From positions 5,146,001 to 5,210,000 of the forward strand of contig NZ_CP108414.1 in assembly GCF_035978755.1 (NCBI RefSeq): a stretch of 64,000 nt of DNA, given 5' to 3'. This DNA is from Streptomyces sp. NBC_01298. Its GTDB lineage: Bacteria > Actinomycetota > Actinomycetes > Streptomycetales > Streptomycetaceae. Position numbers and translations under genes: made by a program. Under the pieces are notes generated by a model, which saw only the letters and a list, made by a program, of their open reading frames with translations, was not told where the DNA came from and searched no databases. Below, piece after piece: positions 9,191 to 18,384 of this stretch. Position 1 is the stretch's first letter, and each line of letters starts with the position of its first letter.

Positions 9191-10933
9191 ATGAAGACCT
9201 CCGTGCGCCCCGAGACCCACACCGGCCAGGCGGCCCCCGCCCGCACCCGCCTGTCCTGGGTGGACTTCGCCGTGGCGGCCGCCTTCCTCGTGCTGGGGTA
9301 CGCGATCCTCCAGGTCGGCAAGGGCACCACGGTCAACTTCGACCCCGCCGACGTCCCCGACGTGGACACGGACCCCGCGAAGCTCCCGTACTACGCCGCC
9401 CGCAGCGTCCTGCGCATGTTCATCGCGCTGATCGCCTCCGTGGTCTTCACCTTCGGCTACGCCTACGCCGCCGCTCGCAGCCGCCGCCTGGAACGGGTGC
9501 TGATCCCGGCCCTGGACATCCTCCAGTCCGTCCCCGTCCTCGGCTTCCTCTCCGTCCTCGTCACCTTCTTCGTCGCGCTCTTCCCCGGCTCGCTCCTCGG
9601 CCTCGAATGCGCCGTCATCTTCGCGATCTTCACCTCGCAGGCCTGGAACATGACCTTCGGGTTCTACGCCACCCTGACCTCGCTGCCCCGCGAACTCGAC
9701 GAGGTCTCCCGTTCCTTCGGCTTCACCCGCTGGATGCGCTTCTGGCGCGTGGAGGTCCCCGCCGGGGTCATCGACCTGGTGTGGAACGGGATGATGAGCT
9801 TCGCCGGCGGCTGGTTCATGCTCGTGGCCTCCGAGGCGGTCTCCGTCTCCGGGCAGGAGTACGCCGTCCCCGGGCTCGGCTCGTACGCGGGCACGGCCAT
9901 CGGCGAGGGCGACCTCGGGAAGGTCGGCTGGGTCATCCTCGCGATGACCGTCACCATCGTCACCGTCAACTTCTTCTTCTGGCGGCCCCTGACCGCCTGG
10001 GCGGAGAAGTACAAGAACGAGCAGTCGGAGTCCACCGACGTCCAGCGCAGCTACGTACTGGACTTCCTGCGCCGCTCCCACTGGCCCCGCCTGCTCGGCC
10101 GCGCCACCGCCCCCGCCCGCGACGCCACCGGCCGGGCCGCACGCGTACTGGGCCGCGACGACATGGCGCTGTCCGTGGACCCGGCCCGCCGCCGGACCGG
10201 CGACGTGGTCTTCACCATCGTCGCCGGAGCCGTCATCCTGTGGGGCCTGTACGACCTGGTGCGCTACCTCCAGCGCGAGACCGGCCTCGGGGTCTTCGGG
10301 GAGCCGCTGCTGCTCGGGCTGATCACCTTCGTCCGGGTGATCGTGCTCGTCGCCGCCGCCACCGTCGTCTGGGTGCCCGTGGGCGTGTGGATCGGCTCCT
10401 CGCCCCGGCTCACGAAGATCGCCCAGCCCGTGGTGCAGGTCCTGGCGAGCTTCCCCGCGAACCTGCTCTTCCCGGTGGCGGTCTGGTTCTTCCTCCGGAC
10501 CGGACTGAACATCAACATCGGCTGCGTCCTGCTGATGGCGCTGGGCGCCCAGTGGTACATCCTCTTCAACGCCATCGCCGGAGCCATGGCCATCCCCTCC
10601 GACCTCAAGGAGGCCATGGACGACCTCGGCGTCCGCGGGCTCCAGCGCTGGAAGCGCCTGATCGTCCCGGCCGTGTTCCCCTCGTACGTCACCGGCGGCA
10701 TCACCGCCTCGGGCGGCGCCTGGAACGCCTCCATCGTCGGCGAGGTCGTCACCTTCGCCGGGACGACCCTGTCCGCGACCGGCCTGGGCGCGTACATCTT
10801 CCACGCCACCGAGGCCGGGGACTTCCCGAAGCTGATCGCCGGGATCGCCGTCATGAGCATGTACGTCGTCGGGCTCAACCGGCTGTTCTGGCGGCCCCTG
10901 TACCGGCTCGCGGAACGCCGCTACTCCCTCTGA
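9191..10933 (+). CDS. ABC transporter permease, two fused permease domains
   Basis: 580 residues from ATG 9191; a GTG at 9155 is an in-frame alternative. Two copies of the binding-protein-dependent permease domain lie in tandem, about residues 70-275 and 370-570. Each has an EAA-type loop, LPRELDEVSRSFGFTRWMRFWRV cut short as ELDEVSRSFG in the first and DLKEAMDDLGVRGLQRW in the second. The similarity is to nitrate/sulfonate/taurine-type permeases, where two subunits are normally separate proteins. The ATPase gene follows directly. No substrate-binding protein gene is adjacent, so the substrate is unknown. Confidence 0.85.
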   Translation: MKTSVRPETHTGQAAPARTRLSWVDFAVAAAFLVLGYAILQVGKGTTVNFDPADVPDVDTDPAKLPYYAARSVLRMFIALIASVVFTFGYAYAAARSRRLERVLIPALDILQSVPVLGFLSVLVTFFVALFPGSLLGLECAVIFAIFTSQAWNMTFGFYATLTSLPRELDEVSRSFGFTRWMRFWRVEVPAGVIDLVWNGMMSFAGGWFMLVASEAVSVSGQEYAVPGLGSYAGTAIGEGDLGKVGWVILAMTVTIVTVNFFFWRPLTAWAEKYKNEQSESTDVQRSYVLDFLRRSHWPRLLGRATAPARDATGRAARVLGRDDMALSVDPARRRTGDVVFTIVAGAVILWGLYDLVRYLQRETGLGVFGEPLLLGLITFVRVIVLVAAATVVWVPVGVWIGSSPRLTKIAQPVVQVLASFPANLLFPVAVWFFLRTGLNINIGCVLLMALGAQWYILFNAIAGAMAIPSDLKEAMDDLGVRGLQRWKRLIVPAVFPSYVTGGITASGGAWNASIVGEVVTFAGTTLSATGLGAYIFHATEAGDFPKLIAGIAVMSMYVVGLNRLFWRPLYRLAERRYSL

Positions 10934-11001
10934 CCCCTCCGAGATCCGTACTCCACCCGATGCCCGACACCCGACACCCGAGCCGTCCGAGGAGCCCGCC
11001 G

Positions 11002-12333
11002 ATGACCGCGACCGCGACCGCGCCGACCACGATCCTCCAGGCCGCGGCCCTCACCAAGTCCTACGCCGGCGCCGACGGGGAGCTGCCCGTGCTCGGCGGC
11101 ATCGACCTGGAGATCCGCGAGGGGGAGATCGTCGCCCTCCTCGGGAAGTCCGGCAGCGGCAAGTCCACCCTGCTGCGCTGCCTCGCCGGACTGATCCCCG
11201 CCAGCTCCGGCTCGGTCACCTACCGGGGCGAGGAGCTGCGCGGGGCGAATCCGGGCACGGCGATGGTGTTCCAGACCTTCGCGCTGCTGCCCTGGCTGAC
11301 GGTGCAGCAGAACGTGGAACTGGGCCTGGAGGCCAAGGGCATGGACCGGGAGGCGCGGGCCCGGCAGGCGGTGGAGGCGATCGACCTGATCGGCCTGGAC
11401 GGCTTCGAGTCGGCCTACCCGAAGGAGCTCAGCGGCGGGATGCGCCAGCGCGTCGGCTTCGCCCGGGCCCTGGTCGTGGAGCCGGACGTGCTGATGATGG
11501 ACGAGCCGTTCTCCGCCCTGGACGTGCTCACCGCCGAGAACCTGCGCGGCGAGCTGATGGAGCTGTGGGCCTCCGACCGCTTCCCCGCCAAGGCGGTGGT
11601 GCTGGTCACGCACAACATCGAGGAGGCCGTGCTGATGGCGGACCGGGTGGTGGTGCTGGGCTCGCGGCCCTACGGGACCATCAAGGAGACCTTCGCGGTG
11701 GACCTGGCCCGCCCCCGGGACCGCGGCGGCGCCGAGTTCGAGCGGATCGTGGACGCCGTGTACGCGGTGATGACCGGCCGCACCGCCCAAGCCACCGCCA
11801 TCACGCCCGCGGCCCCGCCCGCCAAGCGCACCCCGGCCAACACCCCGCTCCCGGCGGCCAGCGTCGACGGGATGGCGGGCCTCGCCGAGATCGTGCTCCA
11901 GCGGGGCCCCGGCGACGGCAGCGTGGACCTCGCCGACCTGGCCGAGGAACTGGGGCTGGAGGTGGACGACGTACTGCCCCAGGTGGACGGGCTGGAACTG
12001 CTGGGGCTGGCCGAGGTACGGGGCCTGCACCTGGTGCTGACCGCGCGCGGCACCGCCTTCGCCGGGGCCGACGTACAGGAGTCGAAGGAACTGTTCGCCG
12101 AGGGGGCCATGGAGGTCCCGCTGGTCCACCTGATCCACACCACCCTGCAGCGCTCGCGGGGCGGTACGCAGCGGGCCGGCTTCTTCCGCGACCTGCTCTC
12201 GCACCACTACACCAGCGAGCAGCTGGAACAGCAGCTGGAGACGGCGACGGACTGGGGCCGCTACGGGGAGCTGTACGGCTACCACGCGGACGGCGAGGAA
12301 TACCGGCTCGACGAGGAGCCCGGACGGGGATAG
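11002..12333 (+). CDS. ABC transporter ATPase with C-terminal AAA-associated domain
   Basis: 443 residues from ATG 11002, with GAGGAG 8-13 bases upstream. The Walker A motif GKSGSGKST lies near residue 46, the Q-loop at FQTFALLPW, the signature LSGGMRQR, Walker B VLMMDEPFSALD and the H-loop VTHN. The Asp-Glu pair and all catalytic motifs are intact. Residues ~290-430 form the extra domain (VDLADLAEELGLEVDD) of the AAA-associated C-terminal family, found on ATPases of nitrate/sulfonate-like importers. It partners the fused permease upstream, with a 68-base gap. Confidence 0.88.
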   Translation: MTATATAPTTILQAAALTKSYAGADGELPVLGGIDLEIREGEIVALLGKSGSGKSTLLRCLAGLIPASSGSVTYRGEELRGANPGTAMVFQTFALLPWLTVQQNVELGLEAKGMDREARARQAVEAIDLIGLDGFESAYPKELSGGMRQRVGFARALVVEPDVLMMDEPFSALDVLTAENLRGELMELWASDRFPAKAVVLVTHNIEEAVLMADRVVVLGSRPYGTIKETFAVDLARPRDRGGAEFERIVDAVYAVMTGRTAQATAITPAAPPAKRTPANTPLPAASVDGMAGLAEIVLQRGPGDGSVDLADLAEELGLEVDDVLPQVDGLELLGLAEVRGLHLVLTARGTAFAGADVQESKELFAEGAMEVPLVHLIHTTLQRSRGGTQRAGFFRDLLSHHYTSEQLEQQLETATDWGRYGELYGYHADGEEYRLDEEPGRG

Positions 12334-12365
12334 CGCCGTACGCTCGGTGCATGGGGGAAGCGGAC

Positions 12366-12569
12366 ATGGTGGGACTGGACGGCCGGGTCACCGGAACGGT
12401 CGGGCCGGGGCTGGTCGGCGAGGTCATCGTGCGGATCCGGGGCGGGGCCGAGCACTTCCTCGCCCACCCGGCGCCGGGGACGGGCCGCCTCGCGGTCGGG
12501 ACGGTGGTCACGGTGGTCGAGTACCTGCCGCCGCGGACGGTCTACGTGATGGCCGCGTACGGGGACTGA
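12366..12569 (+). CDS. NfeD-like OB-fold small protein
   Basis: 67 residues from ATG 12366, preceded by a GGGGGAAG ribosome site. An ATG at 12351 would give 72 residues but has no site. The sequence (GLDGRVTGTVGPGLVGEVIVRI, then AVGTVVTVVEYLPPRTVYV) looks like the small beta-barrel found at the C-terminus of NfeD proteins. NfeD genes are commonly paired with flotillin genes, and one follows here 130 bases later. It has no membrane helix. The assignment is by pattern and context. Confidence 0.65.
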   Translation: MVGLDGRVTGTVGPGLVGEVIVRIRGGAEHFLAHPAPGTGRLAVGTVVTVVEYLPPRTVYVMAAYGD

Positions 12570-12699
12570 AGCGGCTGCCGCCGCTCTCTCGTATCAAGAT
12601 GGCGACAAGATTCGGCCGCCGTCTTCACGCCGCTTTGACGCGGGCGCACACTCGCCTTCTTCGGTGGTGAACGCCACCGCGTACGAGGGGGAGTTGCCG

Positions 12700-14211
12700 A
12701 TGTCTGTCGGCGTACTGGCAGGGATTGTCGTGGGTGCGATCGCGGCCGCGATCGGCCTGTTCAAGCTCATGTGGCGGGTGGCCGAGCCCAACGAGGCGCT
12801 GGTCATCTCCGGCTCCGCGCACAAGACCGAGGGCATCGCGGAAGGCATGGGCTTCCGGATCGTCACCGGGCGGGGAACGATGGTGATGCCCGGCGTACAG
12901 GCCGTGCGCAAGCTCTCGCTGGACCTCAACGAGACCCAGCTGAACGTGGACTGCGTGACCCACCAGGGCATTCCGCTGCGGGTCAAGGGCGTGGTCATCT
13001 TCAAGATCGGCGACGACTTCGTGTCCATCGCCAACGCGGCCCGCCGCTTCCTGGACCAGCAGAAGATGATGCCCGAGCGGGTGCACATCGTCTTCGCCGG
13101 TCATCTGCGGTCCATCGTGGGCGGGTTGACGGTGGAGGACATGATCCGCGACCGGGAGAAGCTGACCGGGCAGACCCGGGCGGCGTGCGGCACGGAGATG
13201 GAGAAGCTCGGCCTGATCGTCGACTCCCTCCAGATCCACGAGATCGAGGACCCGACGGGCTACATCAAGAACCTGGCGATGCCGCACGCGGCGGCCGTCC
13301 AGCGGGACGCGCGGATCGCCCAGGCGGACGCCAACCTGCGGGCCACCGAGGCCGAACAGGCCGCCTTCGCGCGGATGTCGGAGGCCACCCGGGACAGCGA
13401 GATCCTCCAGGCCGGCTACCAGGCCGAGCGGGACAAGGCGGCCGCGACGGCCCGGCAGGCGGGTCCGCTGTCGGAGGCGGCGGCGCGGCAGGAGGTCGTG
13501 GTCCAGGAGACCCGGGTGGCGGAGCTGGAGGCGCACCGGCGCGAGCAGCAGCTCCAGGCGGACGTGCGCAAGCCCGCGGACGCGGCGGCGTACGAGACCC
13601 GGACCCGGGCCGAGGCGGACCGCGACGCGCGCATCTCGGCGGCGCAGGCCAAGGCGAAGGAGACGGAGCTCGCGGCCGCGGCCGAGGCCACCCGCGTGAC
13701 GACGGCCGCGGCGGCCGACGCGAAGGCCACGGAGGCGCGGGGCCTGGCGGCGGCGACCGCCACCCGTGCGACCGGTGAGGCGGAGGCGGCGGCGACCCAG
13801 GCCAAGGGCCTCGCGGAGGCGACGTCGGCGAAGGCGAACGGACTGGCGCAGGCGGAGGCCGCCAAGGCGAAGGGCCTCGCGGAGGCGGCGTCGATCCAGG
13901 CGCGGGCCGCCGCGCTGGCGGAGAACCAGGAGGCGGTGGTCGCGCAGCAGCTCGCCGAGAACTGGCCGGCGATCGTGGAGGCGGGGGCGGGTGCCTTCGG
14001 CAACGTGGAGCACATGATCTTGCTCAACGGGGCGGAGGGCATGTCGGAGATGTTCGCGAAGGCCCTCACGATGGGCGGCACGGGCCTGGGCCTGGCCCGC
14101 CAACTCCTGTCGACGATGTCCCCGCCGACCCCGCCGACCCAGCCGGGGGCGACCCCGGTGAACGGCGCCTCCCCGTCCGATTCCCACCAGATCCCGATCC
14201 AGGGCTCGTAG
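12700..14211 (+). CDS. Flotillin/SPFH-domain membrane protein
   Basis: 503 residues from ATG 12700, after GAGGGGGAG. An N-terminal membrane helix (VGVLAGIVVGAIAAAIGLFKLMW) precedes an SPFH domain at ~25-200, starting EPNEALVISG. A long Ala/Glu/Lys coiled coil covers ~200-420, with repeated KGLAEA blocks, and a flotillin-like tail (MILLNGAEGMSEMFAKAL) follows. Flotillins organise membrane microdomains. The NfeD-like partner lies immediately upstream. In the coiled coil, the words ATQAKGLAEA, AKANGLAQA and AKAKGLAEA show recent internal duplication. Confidence 0.9.
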   Translation: MSVGVLAGIVVGAIAAAIGLFKLMWRVAEPNEALVISGSAHKTEGIAEGMGFRIVTGRGTMVMPGVQAVRKLSLDLNETQLNVDCVTHQGIPLRVKGVVIFKIGDDFVSIANAARRFLDQQKMMPERVHIVFAGHLRSIVGGLTVEDMIRDREKLTGQTRAACGTEMEKLGLIVDSLQIHEIEDPTGYIKNLAMPHAAAVQRDARIAQADANLRATEAEQAAFARMSEATRDSEILQAGYQAERDKAAATARQAGPLSEAAARQEVVVQETRVAELEAHRREQQLQADVRKPADAAAYETRTRAEADRDARISAAQAKAKETELAAAAEATRVTTAAAADAKATEARGLAAATATRATGEAEAAATQAKGLAEATSAKANGLAQAEAAKAKGLAEAASIQARAAALAENQEAVVAQQLAENWPAIVEAGAGAFGNVEHMILLNGAEGMSEMFAKALTMGGTGLGLARQLLSTMSPPTPPTQPGATPVNGASPSDSHQIPIQGS

Positions 14212-14282
14212 CCGGCGTCTCTCGGGGCCCGCTCGTCAGCCCCGCCCAGGCGCGTTGTCGGCTGGACGGGGCTGTGGCGCTG

Positions 14283-14540
14283 CTAGCGGTGTTGCGCGGG
14301 GGCGGGGGGCCTCGACACATGGTCGGGGCCCAGACCGGAGCGGATCGCCTCCGCGATCCGCTCCACGTGTTCGGCGCGCAGCATTCCCATATGTACGTAC
14401 GCCCGGCCGGAGTTGGTCACCCGGCCCTGGATGCCGCTCCAGGCCGAATCCGGGAGGCCCAGGCCCGCTAGGGCCTCCTGCATGGCGGCCGTCGCGTCGT
14501 CGGCCTTCTGGTGGCAGTCTCGCCACACCTGCATCTCCAT
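14283..14540 (-). CDS. Small unknown protein, 85 residues
   Basis: ATG 14540 is preceded by a strong GGAAGGCGGA ribosome site, which is the main reason to accept this frame. The protein begins MEMQVWRDCHQKADDATAAM and has a central VHMGMLRAEHVERIAEAIRSGL helix. There is no signal peptide and no membrane segment. It is divergent from the HTH/PLD-like regulator. I do not recognise the family. Confidence 0.6.
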   Translation of the reverse strand: MEMQVWRDCHQKADDATAAMQEALAGLGLPDSAWSGIQGRVTNSGRAYVHMGMLRAEHVERIAEAIRSGLGPDHVSRPPAPAQHR

Positions 14541-14676
14541 CGTTCCGCCTTCCCTCGAAGTGGTCAGCCGATGGCATGCTCACCCGCCCTTTGGGACGGA
14601 TATCCGCTCGTGCGAAGACAGTTGGGCCGCTCTGGCGCTACCGTTTGAAGTGTCCAAAGCGTCCCTGGGAGGGAGC

Positions 14677-15429
14677 TTGAACCAAGCGTTGTCAACGGCT
14701 ATGGCGGACGCGGGCCTGAGCCCGCGGAAACTTGCCGGACGCATCGGGGTCGCGACGAAGACGGTCGAACGTTGGCTCGCCGACCCCGAGCGGGTACCGC
14801 ACGCACAGACCCGGGCCGATGCGTCCCGGGCGCTTGGAGTTGATGAGCGCATGTTGTGGCCCAGAGCAGTGGCGGACCGCATCAAGACGGGCCACGACCG
14901 AGAGCTCGTGCACGCCTACCCCTACCGGTCGGCCTGCCCGTCCGGCGTCTGGGGCGAGCAGATCGACGGCGCGCGGGAGAATCTCTTCTTCGCCGGCTAC
15001 ACGAACTACTTCCTCTTCCTGGACCAGCCCGCGTTCGCGGACACCCTGCGCCGGAAGCTCGACGCGGGCTGCCGGGTGAGGTTTCTGCTCGGTGATCCGG
15101 ACGGGGAAGTGACCCGTCGGCGCGAGGCGGTCGAGGGAGTGGCCCTCACCGTGTCCACGCGGATTCGGATCACCCTGGAGTACCTGGAACGGCTGGGCCG
15201 TATCCCCGGCCTGGAGGCCCGTTTCAGCACGGCGGACGATGCCGTGCACCATGTCGGCCTGTCTCTCTTCCGGTTCGACGACAACGCGTTCGTCACGCCC
15301 CACCTCGCCCGGCTCGTCGGGCACGACTCCCCGCTCATGCACCTGCGCAGACAGGGACCGGGTGGCCTCTTCGACCGGTTCGCGGAGAGCTCTGAGGAGC
15401 TGTGGAGCCGAGCCACCCCCGTGGGATAG
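14677..15429 (+). CDS. HTH regulator with PLD-like C-terminal domain
   Basis: 250 residues from a TTG at 14677, preceded by GGGAGGGAGC. A GTG at 14650 is the alternative. Residues 1-65 are a helix-turn-helix: LSPRKLAGRIGVATKTVERW, then a loop naming a DERMLWPRA helix typical of actinobacterial plasmid/phage-type regulators. Residues ~85-250 look like a degenerate phospholipase-D-type fold: NLFFAGYTNYFLF, then CRVRFLLGDPDG and HHVGLSLFRFDDNAFVTPHL. A full HxK(x)4D motif is missing, so I expect ligand or protein sensing rather than hydrolysis. Confidence 0.7.
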   Translation: MNQALSTAMADAGLSPRKLAGRIGVATKTVERWLADPERVPHAQTRADASRALGVDERMLWPRAVADRIKTGHDRELVHAYPYRSACPSGVWGEQIDGARENLFFAGYTNYFLFLDQPAFADTLRRKLDAGCRVRFLLGDPDGEVTRRREAVEGVALTVSTRIRITLEYLERLGRIPGLEARFSTADDAVHHVGLSLFRFDDNAFVTPHLARLVGHDSPLMHLRRQGPGGLFDRFAESSEELWSRATPVG

Positions 15430-15437
15430 GCGCCCGG

Positions 15438-16451
15438 TCAGCGCTTCGGCGGCCGGCGCCGCAGCAGCCGCTTCGCGGCCAGGGTGATGGCGAGGGCCAG
15501 GACCAGGACGAGGGCGCCCTTCGTGAAGCTGCCGGATTCGGGGGCCGCGGGGGCGCCCGGGACCGGGGCGGGAGCCCCGGGGGCGGATGCCGTCGGCGAC
15601 GGCTTCGCGGCCGGGGCCACCGGGACGGCGACGACCCGGCTGCCCACCCCCTCCGCGCCGAACATCAGCGTCGACCCGTCCGCCGTGTACGTCACGGACT
15701 CCGCCTGGCCCTGCCACGGCGCGGCCACCGCCTCCCCGTCCCCCGCGGGCCGCCCGTCCTTCCACGGGTACGTCCTCGCCCACAAGTACCCCCGCAGCAC
15801 GAGCTGCCCCCCGTCGGGGGAGAACGCCCCGTCCGTGACCCACGGGACGTCCCCGATCCGCCGGAAGGTGTTCGTACCGGAGGCGGACAGGGCGGCCGGG
15901 CCCTCGTAGAGCCCGCCGGCCTTCTCGTCCTTGCTCGCGATGTACACCCGCCCCGTCACCGGGTGCACCATCAGCGCCTCCGCGTTCCGCGGTCCGTCGG
16001 CGTACTTCACCGTGAACTGCTCGGCCTTGAGCGTGGCGTCCCCGAGGGTCTTGGGCTCGGCGAAGCGGTAGATCCACACGTGGTTCCAGGAGCCGCCCAG
16101 GTTGTCGCCGATGTCGCCGACGTACAGCCGCCCGTCGGGGCCCAGCGAGATCCCCTCGACGTCCCGGGGCTTGCCGATGCCCGTCAGGGTGATCCGGGCG
16201 ACCGTCTTGCCGGTAGCGGAGTCCACGGCGTAGACGTACGGGCCGTCGTCGCTGTCGTTGTGCGTCCAGTAGACGCCGGGGTGGATCCGGCTGGCCGCGA
16301 GCCCGCTCGACTCCTTGATCCGCGGGTCGGTGATCGTGAACCCGGACGCGGCGGACCCGGACGCGGCGGACCCGGACGCGGCGGCAGCCGCCGAGGGCAC
16401 CAACACGAGGGCGGCGGCGGCAACGGTCAGGGGCAGCAGGTGCGGGCGCAT
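15438..16451 (-). CDS. Secreted, membrane-anchored beta-propeller-like protein
   Basis: 337 residues. The N-terminal signal peptide is LLPLTVAAAALVLVPSAAAAA. Repeating propeller-like strands follow: SSGLAASRIHPGVYWTHNDSD, then DGRLYVGDIGDN and YTADGSTLMFGAE. A Pro/Ala-rich stalk at ~275-305 leads to a C-terminal helix (GALVLVLALAITLAAKRLL) and a basic tail. There is no LPxTG-type sorting motif, so it is probably anchored by the helix with the propeller outside. GSAASGSAASG after the signal is a short repeat. Function is unknown. Confidence 0.75.
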   Translation of the reverse strand: MRPHLLPLTVAAAALVLVPSAAAAASGSAASGSAASGFTITDPRIKESSGLAASRIHPGVYWTHNDSDDGPYVYAVDSATGKTVARITLTGIGKPRDVEGISLGPDGRLYVGDIGDNLGGSWNHVWIYRFAEPKTLGDATLKAEQFTVKYADGPRNAEALMVHPVTGRVYIASKDEKAGGLYEGPAALSASGTNTFRRIGDVPWVTDGAFSPDGGQLVLRGYLWARTYPWKDGRPAGDGEAVAAPWQGQAESVTYTADGSTLMFGAEGVGSRVVAVPVAPAAKPSPTASAPGAPAPVPGAPAAPESGSFTKGALVLVLALAITLAAKRLLRRRPPKR

Positions 16452-16528
16452 GCCCCTACCCTGCCAGCCCGCCCCGCGTGTCCGGCATCACAGGCGCCGC
16501 GGCCCCCGTGATCCGCGAAGATGACCGG

Positions 16529-17221
16529 ATGCGTTTCATGTTCGTCGGGGATTCCATGACCGTCGGATGCGCCGGCGACTACACCTGGCGCTACCGGATG
16601 TGGCAGCACCTCGACACCACCTTCGACGGCCCGTACGAGATCGTCGGGCCCCGCGACGGGCTCTACGACGCCCGCGCGGACGCGCCGCCCAGCGATGCCT
16701 ACGCCGACCCCGGCTTCCCCGCCGGGGCCCGCCGCCACCTCGCCGGCTGGGGCGAGGGCTGGCAGCACATGGCCCCGCTCATCGGGCCCGCCGCCGGCGC
16801 CGCCGCGGCCGACGTGCTGCTGGTCTCCCTCGGGCTGATCGACCTGGGCTTCTACACCGCGGCCGAGGGCACCGCCGACAACGCCCGCGCCTTCATCGCG
16901 CAGGCCCGCGCCGCCCGGCCCGGGATCCGGATGGTCCTGCTGCCCGTCATACCCAACATCAGGGCCCGGGACGACGCGCCCTTCGCGCGGCAGGTCGAGC
17001 TGTTCAACGAGCTCCTCGCCAAGGCCGTCGCCGACCTGTCGACCCCCGCCTCGCCGATCCTGCTGGCCGCGCGCCCGGAGGCGTACGACATCGACCGCGA
17101 CACCTACGACGGCACGCACCCCAACGCCTCCGGCGAGCACCGCCTCGCGGGTGAGTTCGCGGCGGTCCTCCACCAGGCCTGGGGCCTGGGCGGCCCGTAC
17201 CGTCCCCGCGAGGACACGTAA
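16529..17221 (+). CDS. SGNH/GDSL-family hydrolase
   Basis: 230 residues from ATG 16529; an upstream in-frame start at 16478 has poorer support. Block I is FVGDSMTVG at residues 4-12, giving the catalytic Ser. SLGLIDLG resembles block III. DGTHPNASGEHRLAG near the end gives the catalytic Asp and His. The family comprises esterases and lipases acting on acyl esters, including sugar and cell-wall esters. No signal peptide is present in this form, so it is probably cytoplasmic. Confidence 0.82.
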   Translation: MRFMFVGDSMTVGCAGDYTWRYRMWQHLDTTFDGPYEIVGPRDGLYDARADAPPSDAYADPGFPAGARRHLAGWGEGWQHMAPLIGPAAGAAAADVLLVSLGLIDLGFYTAAEGTADNARAFIAQARAARPGIRMVLLPVIPNIRARDDAPFARQVELFNELLAKAVADLSTPASPILLAARPEAYDIDRDTYDGTHPNASGEHRLAGEFAAVLHQAWGLGGPYRPREDT

Positions 17222-17280
17222 CACGCGCTTCACGAGCGGGTCTTGCTTCGAGCGCACTCCAGGCAGTTGGCTAGTGGCCC

Positions 17281-18270
17281 ATGGAGTACACGCAGCTCGG
17301 ACGCACCGGTCTCAAGGTCAGCCGACTTGTCCTCGGCACCATGAACTTCGGCCCCCAGACGGGAGAGCCGGAGAGCCACGCCCTCATGGACACGGCCCTC
17401 GACGCCGGCATCAACTATTTCGACACGGCCAACGTGTACGGATGGGGCGAGAACAAGGGCCGTACCGAGGAGATCATCGGTACCTGGTTCGGCCAGGGCG
17501 GCGGCCGCCGGGAGAAGACGGTCCTCGCCACCAAGGTCTACGGGAGCATGGCCGCCGAGGGCGACCCGTGGCCCAACTACGACCGCCTGTCGGCGCTCAA
17601 CATCCGGCGGGCCGTCGACGCCAGCCTCAAGCGCCTGAACACCGACTACATCGACATCTACCAGTTCCACCACGTGGACCGGCTGACGCCCTTCGAGGAG
17701 ATCTGGCAGGCCGTCGAGGTCCTGATCCAGCAGGGCAAGGTGCTGTACGCGGGCTCCTCGAACTTCCCCGGCTGGAAGATCGCCCAGGCCAACGAGGCCG
17801 CGGCGCGCTCGGGGCGGCTCGGCCTGGTCAGCGAGCAGTGCCTCTACAACCTCGCCGAGCGGCGGGCGGAGCTGGAGATCATCCCGGCGGCCGAGGCGTA
17901 CGGGCTCGGCGTCATCCCGTGGTCCCCGCTGCACGGCGGGCTGCTGGGCGGAGCCATCCGCAAGGCGTCGGAGTCGGGCCGGACGGCGACCGGCCGCTCG
18001 GCGGACGCGCTCGCGAACAGTTCCGTACGGGCGCAGGTGCAGGCGTACGAGGACCTGCTGGACAAGCACGGACTGGAGCCCGGCGAGGTCGCCCTGGCCT
18101 GGCTGCTGACGCGTCCCGGGGTCACGGGCCCGATCGTCGGGCCGCGTACGCCGGAGCAGCTCGCGTCCGCGCTGAGGGCGGTGGAGCTGGAGCTGTCGCC
18201 GGAGGTGCTGGCCGGGCTGGACGAGGTCTTCCCGGGGCCGGGTCCGGCTCCGGAGGCGTTCGCCTGGTAG
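17281..18270 (+). CDS. Aldo/keto reductase
   Basis: 329 residues. The catalytic tetrad is visible: Asp48 and Tyr53 in NYFDTANVYG, Lys85 in LATKVYG and a His at ~130 in DIYQFHH. The beta-barrel family reduces aldehydes and ketones with NADPH. It is closest by eye to the AKR subgroup with YhdN/YccK-like members (EYTQLGRTGLKVSRLVLGTMNFG). ATG 17281 stands alone with its own promoter region behind the SGNH hydrolase gene. The substrate is unknown. Confidence 0.9.
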   Translation: MEYTQLGRTGLKVSRLVLGTMNFGPQTGEPESHALMDTALDAGINYFDTANVYGWGENKGRTEEIIGTWFGQGGGRREKTVLATKVYGSMAAEGDPWPNYDRLSALNIRRAVDASLKRLNTDYIDIYQFHHVDRLTPFEEIWQAVEVLIQQGKVLYAGSSNFPGWKIAQANEAAARSGRLGLVSEQCLYNLAERRAELEIIPAAEAYGLGVIPWSPLHGGLLGGAIRKASESGRTATGRSADALANSSVRAQVQAYEDLLDKHGLEPGEVALAWLLTRPGVTGPIVGPRTPEQLASALRAVELELSPEVLAGLDEVFPGPGPAPEAFAW

Positions 18271-18285
18271 GAGTCGCCTCCGGGC

Positions 18286-18375
18286 CTACTGGCCCACGGC
18301 TGCGGCCACCGCCACCACGACGAACATCAGTACGAGCACACCGGCCATGACGCGGTTTCTGGTCTTGGGATCCAC
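18286..18375 (-). CDS. Tiny single-helix membrane protein, 29 residues
   Basis: GTG 18375 lies 9 bases after the ThpR stop, in the same direction, suggesting coupling. The product has a basic start (DPKTRNR) and one hydrophobic helix (MAGVLVLMFVVVAVAAAVG). Many Streptomyces carry tiny membrane proteins of this sort close to an MFS gene. Whether this is one of those families is a guess. The start codon lacks a strong ribosome site. Confidence 0.5.
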   Translation of the reverse strand: MDPKTRNRVMAGVLVLMFVVVAVAAAVGQ

Positions 18376-18384
18376 CCGTCGAGC

